From: CAIWHR01 sp963843595
GTDB lineage: Bacteria > Pseudomonadota > Gammaproteobacteria > Burkholderiales > Casimicrobiaceae
Length of the DNA stretch: 64,000 bases
Assembly: GCA_963843595.1 (NCBI GenBank)
Contig: CAWJLG010000006.1
Location: forward strand, 186,001 to 250,000
Reading direction: 5' to 3'
Shown here: positions 53,046-60,471 of the stretch, piece by piece
How the letters are laid out: each line of letters opens with the position of its first letter
Numbering within the stretch: position 1 is the stretch's first letter
The notes under the pieces: model-generated
What the model saw: only the letters and a program-made list of their open reading frames with translations
Database searches by the model: none
What the model was told of the DNA's origin: nothing
Position numbers and translations under genes: made by a program

Positions 53046-53978
53046 ATGAAACTTGCAGTCGTGTTTCCGGGGCAGGGATCGCAGTCGATCGGGATGATGG
53101 CCGGCTTCGACGGACACCCCGCGGTCCGGGCAACCTTCGACGAGGCCTCGACCGTGCTGGGCCAGGACCTGTGGGCGCTGGTCACCGACGGGCCCGAGGC
53201 CGAGCTCGCGCGGACCGTCAACACGCAGCCGGTGATGCTGACGGCCGGGATCGCCGTGTGGCGCGCGTGGCAGGCGGCGGGGGGGCCGGCCCCGGTGGCC
53301 ATGGCCGGACACAGTCTTGGTGAGTACACGGCACTTGTCGCCGCCGGCGCGCTTGCGTTGACGGATGCCTTGCCGCTGGTGCGGTTTCGGGCCCAGGCGA
53401 TGCAGGAGGCGGTGCCCGCCGGCGTCGGCGCGATGGCGGCAATCCTCGGGCTCGACGCGGCCGCGGTGGCCGCCGCCTGTGCCGAGGCGGCGCAGGGCCA
53501 GGTGGTCGAGCCGGTGAACTTCAACACGCCCGAGCAGATCGTCATCGCCGGGCACCGCGAGGCGGTCGAGCGGGCCATCGAGGTGGCGACCGCACGCGGC
53601 GCCAAGCGTGGTGTGCTGTTGCCCGTTTCCGCGCCGTTCCACAGCTCGTTGCTGCGGCCGGCGGCCGACCGGCTCGCCGAGCGACTGGCGACGGTGCCGA
53701 TCGTTGCGCCGGCAATCCCCGTCATCCACAACGTCGACGTTCAGGAAAAGACGACCCCGGAAGCCATTCGCACCGCACTCGCGCGACAGGCGGCCAGCCC
53801 GGTGCGCTGGGTCGAGACCATCCAGGCTTTCGCCGCCCGCGGCGTCACGCATGTCGTCGAATGCGGTCCCGGCCGCGTGCTGGCGGGCCTCAACAAACGG
53901 ATCGATCGCAACCTGAAGAGCTTTGCGCTCGACGGCGGGGCCGACATCGACGCAGCGCGTGCTGCGCTCGCCGGCTGA
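53046..53978 (+). CDS. fabD: Malonyl-CoA:ACP transacylase
   Basis: A 310-residue enzyme that loads malonyl groups on ACP. FPGQGSQ is at the start, the nucleophile Ser90 is in AGHSLGEY, and the catalytic His is in PVSAPFHSSL (about residue 200). NFNTPEQIVIAG is also typical. It lies between fabH (4-nt gap) and fabG. Confidence 0.96.
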   Translation: MKLAVVFPGQGSQSIGMMAGFDGHPAVRATFDEASTVLGQDLWALVTDGPEAELARTVNTQPVMLTAGIAVWRAWQAAGGPAPVAMAGHSLGEYTALVAAGALALTDALPLVRFRAQAMQEAVPAGVGAMAAILGLDAAAVAAACAEAAQGQVVEPVNFNTPEQIVIAGHREAVERAIEVATARGAKRGVLLPVSAPFHSSLLRPAADRLAERLATVPIVAPAIPVIHNVDVQEKTTPEAIRTALARQAASPVRWVETIQAFAARGVTHVVECGPGRVLAGLNKRIDRNLKSFALDGGADIDAARAALAG

Positions 53979-54000
53979 ACGCGCGAACAGGGGAAGAACC

Positions 54001-54753
54001 ATGGCAGAGGGTACGCTCGCAGGACAGGTCGCGCTGGTGACCGGTGCGACGCGCGGTATCGGCAAGGCGATCGCCCGGGCACTGGCAATGGCCGGGGCAA
54101 CCGTGGTCGGAACCGCGACCACCGCCGAGGGTGCCGCGACGATCGCCGCCAATCTTGCGGAGCTCGGCAATCCCGGCACGGGAATCCGGCTCGACGTGAC
54201 CGACGCGGCGGGCACCGACGCGGCGCTCGGCGACATCGAGAAACGCTTCGGCGCGATCGGCATCCTCGTCAACAACGCGGGCATCACGCGCGACAACCTC
54301 CTGCTGCGGATGAAGGACGACGAGTGGGATGCCATCATGGCGACCAACCTCAAGCCGGCGTTTCGCCTCTCGAAGGCGGTCCTGCGCGGGATGATGAAGG
54401 CGCGTACGGGTCGCATCATCCAGATCGGCTCGGTCGTCGGCGCGAGCGGCAATGCCGGGCAGGCCAATTACGCGGCGGCCAAGGCCGCACTGGTCGGATT
54501 CACCAAATCGCTGGCGCAGGAAGTCGGCAGCCGCAACATCACCGTCAATTGCGTGGCTCCGGGGTTCGTCGATACCGACATGACTCGAGCGTTGGCGGAC
54601 GCACAACGCGAGAAGTTGCTCGAGCGGATTCCGCTGGGGCGCCTGGGTTCGCCGGACGACGTCGCGAACGCGGTGGTGTTCCTGGCCTCGCCGCAGGCTG
54701 CCTACATTACCGGCGTCACGCTGCACGTGAATGGCGGACTGTACATGGCCTGA
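54001..54753 (+). CDS. fabG: 3-oxoacyl-ACP reductase
   Basis: A 250-residue short-chain dehydrogenase that uses NADPH to reduce 3-oxoacyl-ACP. The TGATRGIGKAIA cofactor motif, NNAGITRD, the catalytic Ser-Tyr-Lys set (GSVVGASGNAGQANYAAAKAAL) and C-terminal GVTLHVNGGLYM are present. Confidence 0.96.
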   Translation: MAEGTLAGQVALVTGATRGIGKAIARALAMAGATVVGTATTAEGAATIAANLAELGNPGTGIRLDVTDAAGTDAALGDIEKRFGAIGILVNNAGITRDNLLLRMKDDEWDAIMATNLKPAFRLSKAVLRGMMKARTGRIIQIGSVVGASGNAGQANYAAAKAALVGFTKSLAQEVGSRNITVNCVAPGFVDTDMTRALADAQREKLLERIPLGRLGSPDDVANAVVFLASPQAAYITGVTLHVNGGLYMA

Positions 54754-54791
54754 CTCGGCCGGCACGGCGCCGAGGCAGGGGCCGGCCAGGT

Positions 54792-54819
54792 TTGGATGGC
54801 CGGCGGGTTCTGGTAAAAT
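54792..54819 (+). promoter_or_regulatory. Putative acpP promoter
   Basis: TTGGAT (54792-54797), a 16-bp spacer and TAAAAT (54814-54819), preceded by TG one base upstream of the -10, lie in the fabG-acpP gap. A separate acpP promoter would fit the very high demand for ACP. Confidence 0.5.
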
Positions 54820-54861
54820 TCGCCGGTTTACTCTAGACATCCCGTTTCGGGAGGAGACGCA

Positions 54862-55101
54862 ATGGAAAACATTGAGCAACGGGTCAAGAAGATCGTCGCC
54901 GAGCAGCTCGGCGTCAACGAAGCCGAAATCAAGAACGAATCGTCGTTCGTCGACGACCTCGGCGCCGACTCGCTGGACACGGTTGAGCTCGTGATGGCGC
55001 TCGAGGAGGAATTCGAAACCGAGATCCCGGACGAGGAGGCGGAAAAGATCACGACCGTCCAGCAGGCCGTCGACTACATCACTTCGCATCTGAAGAAGTA
55101 A
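54862..55101 (+). CDS. acpP: Acyl carrier protein
   Basis: A 79-residue acidic protein carrying growing acyl chains. The phosphopantetheine site is Ser37 in GADSLDTVEL. The N-terminus MENIEQRVKKIVAEQLGV is typical. A GGGAGGAG ribosome-binding site precedes the ATG. A second, unrelated-looking ACP lies at 61965-62231. Confidence 0.98.
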   Translation: MENIEQRVKKIVAEQLGVNEAEIKNESSFVDDLGADSLDTVELVMALEEEFETEIPDEEAEKITTVQQAVDYITSHLKK

Positions 55102-55227
55102 CCCGTCCGCCACAGGGCGGGATCTTCCTGCCCGCGGCGGCTGCCGGCGCGACCGCGGTCCATTGCGCGGGCGCCTCGCTTCACGCCGCCACCGTCCCGG
55201 ACCGCACGAACGTTTCCCCTCCCTGCC

Positions 55228-56475
55228 ATGAATCGCCGTCGCGTCGTCGTCACCGGACTCGGCCTCGTCTCGCCCGTCGGCGTCGGTGTGGCCACCGCGT
55301 GGGAGGCCATTCTCGCCGCGCGATCCGGCATCGGCCCGATCACCCGCTTCGATGCGTCCGCGTTTCCGGCGCGGATCGCCGGTGAGGTGAAGGATTTCGA
55401 CGTCGGACAGTTCCTGTCGGCGAAGGAAGCCCGGCGTTACGACACGTTCATTCACTACGGTCTGGTGTCGACGATGGAGGCGGTCAAGGATGCCGGCCTC
55501 GAGGGCTACGGCGGTGACAAGGAACGCGTCGGCGTGTGCATCGGTTCGGGCATCGGCGGGTTGCCGATGATCGAGGAGACGGGGCGGGCCTACGCCGAAG
55601 GCGGTGTGCGCAAGATCAGCCCGTTTTTCGTTCCGGGATCGATCATCAACATGATCTCGGGGCTCGTGTCGATCCAGTATGGCTACAAGGGACCGAATCT
55701 CGCGATGGTCACCGCGTGCTCGACGGCCAATCACAGCGTCGGCGAGGCCGGACGCCTGATCGAATACGGTGACGCCGACGTGATGATCGCAGGCGGCGCG
55801 GAGGCGACGGTCAGTCCGCTGGGCGTCGGCGGCTTCTGCGCCGCGCGCGCGTTGTCCACGCGCAACGACGATCCGACGGCCGCGAGCCGACCCTGGGACA
55901 TCGACCGCGACGGGTTCGTGCTGGGGGAGGGCGCGGGAGTGCTGGTCCTCGAGGAGTACGAGCACGCGAAGGCACGCGGCGCCCGGATCTATTGCGAGCT
56001 CGCCGGCTACGGGATGTCGGCCGACGCATACCACATCACGGCCCCGCCCGAGGACGGCGACGGCGCACGGCGCAGCATGCTGAACGCGCTCAGGAACGCC
56101 CGGATGGCGCCGACGGAAATCGACTATATCAACGCTCACGGCACTTCGACGCCGGTGGGCGACGTCGCCGAGTGCGTCGCCGTCAGGCGCGCGTTCGGTG
56201 ACCACGCCGCGAAGCTTGCAGTGAGCTCCACGAAGTCCATGACGGGCCACCTGCTCGGCGCGGCGGGAGGCATCGAAGCCATTTTCACGGTGCTGGCCAT
56301 TCGCGACCAGGTCGCGCCCCCGACGGCGAATCTCGTCCGGCAGGATCCGCAATGCGACCTCGACTTCGTGCCGCTTGCGGCGCGCAGAATGCCGATCCGG
56401 GCCGCGCTGTCCAATTCATTCGGGTTCGGCGGCACCAACGCCACGCTCGTCTTCCGTCAACTCCAGTCCAACTGA
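55228..56475 (+). CDS. fabF: Beta-ketoacyl-ACP synthase II
   Basis: A 415-residue elongating condensing enzyme. The Cys-His-His triad is visible: Cys164 in TACSTANHS, His in NAHGTSTP and His in TGHLLGAAGG. The C-terminal NSFGFGGTNATLVF closes the fold. It follows acpP and precedes lysC. Confidence 0.97.
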   Translation: MNRRRVVVTGLGLVSPVGVGVATAWEAILAARSGIGPITRFDASAFPARIAGEVKDFDVGQFLSAKEARRYDTFIHYGLVSTMEAVKDAGLEGYGGDKERVGVCIGSGIGGLPMIEETGRAYAEGGVRKISPFFVPGSIINMISGLVSIQYGYKGPNLAMVTACSTANHSVGEAGRLIEYGDADVMIAGGAEATVSPLGVGGFCAARALSTRNDDPTAASRPWDIDRDGFVLGEGAGVLVLEEYEHAKARGARIYCELAGYGMSADAYHITAPPEDGDGARRSMLNALRNARMAPTEIDYINAHGTSTPVGDVAECVAVRRAFGDHAAKLAVSSTKSMTGHLLGAAGGIEAIFTVLAIRDQVAPPTANLVRQDPQCDLDFVPLAARRMPIRAALSNSFGFGGTNATLVFRQLQSN

Positions 56476-56515
56476 AGGCCGCGGGACGGCGACCACGCCT
56501 CTCGCCCGCACCGCA

Positions 56516-57763
56516 ATGGCATTGATCGTCCAGAAATACGGCGGCACCTCGGTGGGCAGCATCGACCGGATCAAGAACGTCGCCCGGCGCGTTGCCCATT
56601 ACCACAAGCAGGGACACCAGCTGGTCGTCGTCGTGTCGGCCATGAGCGGCGAGACCAATCGACTCCTCGCCCTGGCGAAGGAGCTCTCGCCGAACCCCAA
56701 TCCGCGCGAGCTGGATGTCGTCGCGGCAACCGGCGAGCAGGTGACCATCGGTCTGCTCGCGATCGCACTCGAGGAAATGGGCCTCAAGGCCAGGAGCTAC
56801 ACCGGCGGCCAGGTGCGCGTCCTAACCGATGACGCGTATACCAAGGCACGGATCCTGTCGATCGACGACAAGAACATGCGCGCCGACCTCGACGCGGGGA
56901 CCATCGTGATCGTCGCCGGCTTCCAGGGGGTCGATGCGGACGGCAACATCACGACCCTCGGCCGTGGCGGTTCCGACACCTCGGGCGTTGCGCTCGCCGC
57001 GGCCCTCAAGGCGGCCGAGTGCCAGATCTACACCGACGTCGACGGCGTCTACACGACCGACCCGCGGATCGTGCCGGAAGCGCGGCGCCTGGACACCGTG
57101 ACCTTCGAGGAAATGCTGGAAATGGCGAGCCTCGGCTCGAAGGTGCTGCAGATCCGCTCGGTCGAATTCGCCGGCAAGTATCAGGTGAAGCTGCGCGTGC
57201 TGTCGTCGTTCGAGGATCCGGAGACCACGTCGAAGGGCACGCTCATCACGTACGAGGAAGACGAACATATGGAACAGGCGATCATTTCCGGCATTGCATT
57301 CACGCGCGACGAAGCGAAGATCTCGGTGATGGGTGTCGAGGACAAGCCGGGCATCGCGTTCGCGATCCTCGGTCCGATCGCGGCGGCGAACATCGACGTC
57401 GACATGATCGTGCAGAACATCGGCGCCTCGGGCCACACGGATTTCTCGTTCACGGTCAATCGCAACGAGTACCAGAAGGCGCTCGACGTGCTGGCCCGCG
57501 AGCGCGGCAAGGTCTTCAAGGCGCGCGAAATCATCGGCGACAACCGAACCTGCAAGGTCTCGGTGATCGGCATCGGCATGCGCTCGCACACCGGCATCGC
57601 GAGCAAGATGTTCAAGACGCTCGCCGACGAGGGGATCAACATCCAGATGATCTCGACGTCCGAGATCAAGATCTCCGTGGTGATCGACGAGAAATACCTC
57701 GAACTCGCCGTGCGCGTGCTGCACCGGGCATTCGAGCTCGACAAGGCGCCGGAGCCTGCCTAA
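56516..57763 (+). CDS. lysC: Aspartate kinase
   Basis: A 415-residue kinase for the first step of lysine, threonine and methionine synthesis. The start VQKYGGTSVG, the GRGGSDTSGVALAAAL nucleotide region and two C-terminal ACT domains (from about residue 265, with VEDKPGIAF and IGIGMRSHTGIASKMF) fit the lysine/threonine-sensitive type of about 410 residues. The internal ATG at 57269 (Met252, before EQAIISGI) has GAGGAAG 8 nt upstream and could give a separate regulatory beta subunit. It stops 77 nt before the tRNA-Ser gene. Confidence 0.96.
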   Translation: MALIVQKYGGTSVGSIDRIKNVARRVAHYHKQGHQLVVVVSAMSGETNRLLALAKELSPNPNPRELDVVAATGEQVTIGLLAIALEEMGLKARSYTGGQVRVLTDDAYTKARILSIDDKNMRADLDAGTIVIVAGFQGVDADGNITTLGRGGSDTSGVALAAALKAAECQIYTDVDGVYTTDPRIVPEARRLDTVTFEEMLEMASLGSKVLQIRSVEFAGKYQVKLRVLSSFEDPETTSKGTLITYEEDEHMEQAIISGIAFTRDEAKISVMGVEDKPGIAFAILGPIAAANIDVDMIVQNIGASGHTDFSFTVNRNEYQKALDVLARERGKVFKAREIIGDNRTCKVSVIGIGMRSHTGIASKMFKTLADEGINIQMISTSEIKISVVIDEKYLELAVRVLHRAFELDKAPEPA

Positions 57764-57798
57764 GTAACGGTTTTTACGAAGTTTTTTCGGCGCTTCAA

Positions 57799-57827
57799 TT
57801 GACGCGCCAGACCCCGGTCGCTACAAT
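57799..57827 (+). promoter_or_regulatory. tRNA-Ser promoter
   Basis: TTGACG (57799-57804), a 17-bp spacer and TACAAT (57822-57827) end 13 nt before the mature tRNA 5' end. Position and fit strongly support function. Confidence 0.75.
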
Positions 57828-57840
57828 CCCCATCTTGACC

Positions 57841-57934
57841 GGAGACGTGGCCGAGTGGTCGAAGGCACTCCCCTGCTAAGGGAGCATACGGGCCAAAACC
57901 TGTATCCAGGGTTCGAATCCCTGCGTCTCCGCCA
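57841..57934 (+). tRNA. tRNA-Ser (anticodon GCT)
   Basis: The gene folds into a type II tRNA with acceptor strands GGAGACG and CGTCTCC, anticodon loop CTGCTAA with GCT, a long serine-type variable arm and a GTTCGAATC T-loop. Discriminator G57931 and the CCA end are encoded. It reads AGC/AGU codons. Its 3' 24 bp form the integration core of the adjacent element and are regenerated after insertion, so the tRNA stays intact. Confidence 0.97.
57911..57934 (+). repeat. attL core within the tRNA-Ser 3' end
   Basis: This 24-bp segment, starting GTTCGAATCC and ending CTCCGCCA, spans part of the T-loop to the CCA end. It is repeated exactly at 60384-60407. Homology stops on both sides, defining the core. 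Confidence 0.9.
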
Positions 57935-57982
57935 GATAAGTATTTGATTGCGCGAATTTTGTTGCCTCCGCAATCAATTCCG

Positions 57983-58003
57983 TGGCCAAATCGTGGCCAA
58001 ATC
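57983..58003. repeat. Paired TGGCCAAATC repeats near attL
   Basis: Two direct copies of TGGCCAAATC (57983-57992 and 57994-58003) are 11 bp apart start to start and overlap the 3' part of the integrase frame. The same paired arrangement recurs near attR, as expected for integrase arm-type sites. Confidence 0.6.
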
Positions 58004-58406
58004 CGACGTTGAGCTTCTCGCGTTCGCGTGACCTATCCGCGCCGTCGATCCACTTCGAGTACACGTGGAAGAGCATGTTCGCGTTGGTGTGGCCAAGCTG
58101 GCGCGCGATGTAGGAGGGGTTCGCGCCCGCCATCATCGCGAGCGTGGCAAAGGTGTGCCGCGTCTGATACGGCTCGCGGTAGCGCAAGCCCGCGCGCTTC
58201 AGGCAGCGCTGCCAGATTCGGCGCTGCGACTGGATATCGGCCCACGGGGCGCCAGTGGCCGGGTTCCAGAAAATCTCTTGGCCGGCGAGCTGCGTGTGCG
58301 TCCGCTGGGCCTCAACGGCGGCCCAGGCGCGATCGCTCAACTCGACATCGCGCACCAGGTAGGTCTTGGTACTGTCCTTCGCCCTGCCCCCCCGCGTCAG
58401 AATAGT

Positions 58407-58714
58407 TGTCGCCCCGATAGAATCCATGAATCTGGGGGCGATGATGAGAGGACGTGGTGGCCCGATACGGAAAGGCATTCAAGGATCGAGCGGTGGCACG
58501 ATTGCTGCCGCCGGAGAACGCAACGCTGGATGATGTCGCGCGTGAATACGGAGTGGGGGTTGCGATGCTGGAACGGTGGCGGAGCGCGGCACTGGCGGAG
58601 CCGAAACGAGAGCGCGCGTGGAGCGCGGCGGCGCGATTGGACGCGGTGGTGACGACGGCGGCGCAATCCAAGGGCCGGTCTGCGCGCGTTGCTTGGTCCC
58701 GAAACGCCCTGTAG
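58407..58714 (+). pseudogene. Transposase (OrfA-like HTH) fragment of an insertion sequence
   Basis: An 86-codon frame from 58454 (VARYGKAFKDRAVARLLPPE, then DDVAREYGVGVAMLERWRS) matches the N-terminal helix-turn-helix part of IS3-like OrfA transposases. The family sequence is lost after about residue 70 (AARLDAVVTTAA), and no OrfB is present. An imperfect hairpin with CGCCCC and GGGGCG arms at 58410-58440 may be the IS end. It abuts the truncated integrase, so insertion or deletion by this IS probably removed the integrase N-terminus. Confidence 0.72.
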
Positions 58715-58978
58715 GCGCGCGTGAAGCGATACGGGATGACTTCGCACTCTTCCATACAGCAACCACGCTCTGCGGCTTGCCTTCGTCGCCCGCGATGGGC
58801 AACCAGGAATGGCTAGCTTCCTGCACAACGTGGGACTGATCATCGGGGTGCCGGTCCCGAAAGTCCAGATCGAAAGGTCAGGCAAAACGGGGGGCTTTCG
58901 ACCTTAGCTTGGTCTCATCATGGTCCGCCTGCGGTTGGCTGCCAACCCGATGGGACGCGCAGGAATGAGGGGTGCGTG
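58715..58978. other. Uncharacterised remnant sequence inside the element
   Basis: No gene, RNA or clear repeat can be supported in these 264 bp. The sequence looks like decayed DNA between the transposase fragment and the next small gene. Confidence 0.4.
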
Positions 58979-59227
58979 TTACCGAGGAGAATCTGCGGAA
59001 GGCGCGACGTTGAGCTCGGATGGCAGTTTCACGCCGTTCGCTTTCGCCATCTCCGCCGCGATCTTCTCCAACAGATCGAAACGTTCATGGGCAAGGGTGT
59101 GGGCCCACCGGCTCACCTCTTGCTCGATGTCGTCTTGATGCCTGACGTGGCCCAGGTCGAGCCCGATTTGTCGGAACTCCTCGACTTCGGTCGGCGTGAA
59201 GCGTACGCGGGCGCCTGATCGAATCAT
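58979..59227 (-). CDS. Small hypothetical protein of the integrated element
   Basis: An 82-residue, strongly charged, mostly helical protein starting at the ATG at 59227 (MIRSGARVRFTPTEVEEF; later HERFDLLEKIAAEMAKANGVKLP). I do not recognise a family. Its amino-acid composition is normal for a real protein rather than a high-GC shadow frame, but no function or partner is evident. Confidence 0.5.
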   Translation of the reverse strand: MIRSGARVRFTPTEVEEFRQIGLDLGHVRHQDDIEQEVSRWAHTLAHERFDLLEKIAAEMAKANGVKLPSELNVAPSADSPR

Positions 59228-59473
59228 GTTAAGGCGATTTTGCCATGATAATCGGCAGGCGCTTCCCCAAGAAGCGACCCGTGGGTTGATGACCCGCTTC
59301 GACCCTCACTTTCAAGTGGTGCCCGAGTATCGACAGAAGTAAAGTACGGGACGGAGCGCCTTTGTGACGATGTGCGGGTGAGGCCCCTGGCGTACCGAAT
59401 GGATCGCCTCGATGTCGCGTCGCAGGTCTGGCATCACAACACGGTCCCTTGACAGCATAGCCGGAATGCTAGA
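59228..59473. other. Non-coding or decayed stretch upstream of the toxin gene
   Basis: No gene is supported. A short frame ending in FDPHFQVVPEYRQK and a TAA at about 59339-59341 could be the tail of a lost gene. The last part carries a TTGACA (about 59445-59450) that could be the -35 of the toxin-antitoxin promoter. Confidence 0.35.
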
Positions 59474-59502
59474 ATATCATGTGGTGATATGGTATGCATA
59501 CC
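59474..59502. promoter_or_regulatory. Toxin-antitoxin operator: two adjacent palindromes over the toxin start
   Basis: ATATCA and TGATAT (59474-59479, 59485-59490) flank a 5-bp spacer. They are followed immediately by the perfect 12-bp palindrome GGTATGCATACC (59491-59502), which contains the toxin ATG. Such sites fit autorepression by the DNA-binding antitoxin. Confidence 0.65.
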
Positions 59503-59904
59503 CGAGCTCCCGATTACGGGCTTGAATTCCTGCTGGCTTTCGATGGTCGTATCCATCATCTCGAAGACGGCTATTGGATCAAGTTCCAAATCGAGCGCGT
59601 AAAGGCGGCTAAGGAGCGCCCGCACGGTTTGTCGTACTCGTTCACGCTGCACGCACCGGATGGTACGCGGCTGGTCGGCTTCGACAACGCTCATGGAGTT
59701 TCGCCCACGGGCGGCCGGTTCAAACGCAAGCCGCCAGCGAGCGATCATTGGCACCGGACGGAGACCGATCCAGGACGACCGTATCAGTTCAGCAATGCAG
59801 AGACCCTGATCGACGACTTTTTCGACGAGGTGGAGCGGGTATTGAGTGAGCGCGGAATTGGGACGAACGTTGTCGACGTGGAAGAAACGCGGAGTTCGAA
59901 ATGA
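59494..59904 (+). CDS. TumE-family (DUF6516) toxin of a toxin-antitoxin system
   Basis: A 136-residue protein with the TumE/DUF6516 pattern: LEDGYWIKFQIERV, RPHGLSYSFTLHAPDGTRLVGFDNAH, a HWHR motif and YQFSNAETLIDDFFDEVERVL. The family is described as the toxin of TumE/TumA-type modules; its molecular target is not settled from sequence. The ATG at 59494 lies inside a perfect palindrome. Its stop overlaps the start of the antitoxin (ATGA), as is usual for such pairs. Confidence 0.8.
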   Translation: MHTRAPDYGLEFLLAFDGRIHHLEDGYWIKFQIERVKAAKERPHGLSYSFTLHAPDGTRLVGFDNAHGVSPTGGRFKRKPPASDHWHRTETDPGRPYQFSNAETLIDDFFDEVERVLSERGIGTNVVDVEETRSSK

Positions 59905-60278
59905 CCAAGTACACGGTTCAAAACTTGCGCTCGTTGCGCGAAGAAATGAAGGCCGTAGCGCGCCGCGAACGGCCTGCCCCGGTAGACGCGGCCAAGCCGA
60001 GCGTCAACTCAGTCGACGCTGTAGTTCGCTTGTTGACCCCGGAAAACCGGCAGCTGCTCGCCATCATTCGGGATCGCAAGCCGCAATCGGTTGCGGAGCT
60101 CGTGGAGATGAGTGGGCGGGCGCAGCCCAACCTAACCCGCACGCTGGCGAAGATGGAGTCCGCCGGCTTCATAACGATGACGACGGTTGGCCGCCGCAAG
60201 GCGCCGACAGTTGCCATGAAGAAGATCGTCGTCGAGATCGATCCCTACTCGGATCATGACCGACTTCAGGTTGCTTAG
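59901..60278 (+). CDS. HTH antitoxin (HVO_A0114-like winged helix) paired with the TumE toxin
   Basis: A 125-residue winged-helix protein. The region VVRLLTPENRQLLAIIRDRKPQ, then SVAELVEMSGRAQPNLTRTLAKMESAGFI and a short wing, matches HVO_A0114-type DNA-binding partners of DUF6516 toxins. It likely neutralises the toxin and represses the operon at the upstream palindromes. The 4-nt overlap supports coupled translation. Confidence 0.82.
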   Translation: MTKYTVQNLRSLREEMKAVARRERPAPVDAAKPSVNSVDAVVRLLTPENRQLLAIIRDRKPQSVAELVEMSGRAQPNLTRTLAKMESAGFITMTTVGRRKAPTVAMKKIVVEIDPYSDHDRLQVA

Positions 60279-60291
60279 CATCGCCAATCCG

Positions 60292-60313
60292 TGGCCAAAT
60301 CCATGGCCAAATC
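60292..60313. repeat. Paired TGGCCAAATC repeats near attR
   Basis: Two copies of TGGCCAAATC at 60292-60301 and 60304-60313 match those near attL (57983-58003) and lie at a comparable distance (about 70-100 bp) from the core repeat. They are likely integrase arm-binding sites at the other end of the element. Confidence 0.6.
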
Positions 60314-60383
60314 GGGGGATTTCAGGGGGTCGCACGGGGTTATTTCTTTCCACGCTTGCCTTTGGAGCCCTTGGGCGGGGTAC

Positions 60384-60407
60384 GTTCGAATCCCTGCGTC
60401 TCCGCCA
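60384..60407 (+). repeat. attR core (copy of the tRNA-Ser 3' end)
   Basis: An exact 24-bp copy of 57911-57934. The base before it and the bases after it differ from the tRNA copy, so this is a clean duplication. No other part of a tRNA is present here. Confidence 0.9.
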
Positions 60408-60471
60408 TTTCACCGCGCTTGACGATCGGGCGCGGCGATTCGACCTCCGACTCAGCGGATCGTCGTCGACC

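Larger units (their letters stand above)
57876..58405 (-). pseudogene. Tyrosine recombinase/integrase, C-terminal catalytic fragment
   Basis: About 175 residues of a phage- or ICE-type integrase remain, from GGRAKDSTKTYLVRDVELSDRAW to a stop inside the tRNA gene. Visible catalytic parts are the second Arg (YQTRHTFATL), the LGH histidine (IARQLGHTNAN) and the nucleophile Tyr in HVYSKW. The N-terminal arm and core-binding domains and the first catalytic Arg are missing, replaced by transposase-fragment sequence beyond about 58405, so the enzyme should be inactive. The last 15 residues (from LAETQGFE) are encoded by the attachment core and tRNA. In the excised circle they would be replaced by a basic tail, RTPPKGSKGKRGKK. 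Confidence 0.88.
57911..60407. mobile_element. Degenerate tRNA-Ser-integrated element of about 2.5 kb
   Basis: A perfect 24-bp direct repeat bounds this region: the tRNA-Ser 3' end (57911-57934) and a copy at 60384-60407. Inside are a truncated tyrosine integrase next to the tRNA, a transposase fragment, a small unknown gene and a toxin-antitoxin pair. Paired TGGCCAAATC repeats lie near both ends. Parts of the interior are visibly less GC-rich than the surrounding genes. With a broken integrase it should be immobile unless helped in trans. Confidence 0.88.

Noticed and set aside
58397..58885. A 162-codon minus-strand frame in the IS fragment
   Set aside because: It is antisense to the transposase remnant, low in complexity and matches nothing I recognise.
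59434..59754. A 106-codon minus-strand frame over the toxin region
   Set aside because: Antisense to the well-matched TumE-family gene.
60256..60471. Extension of the acyl-AMP ligase gene upstream across attR
   Set aside because: The extra 72 codons would be encoded by the att core and island sequence and do not resemble the family N-terminus.
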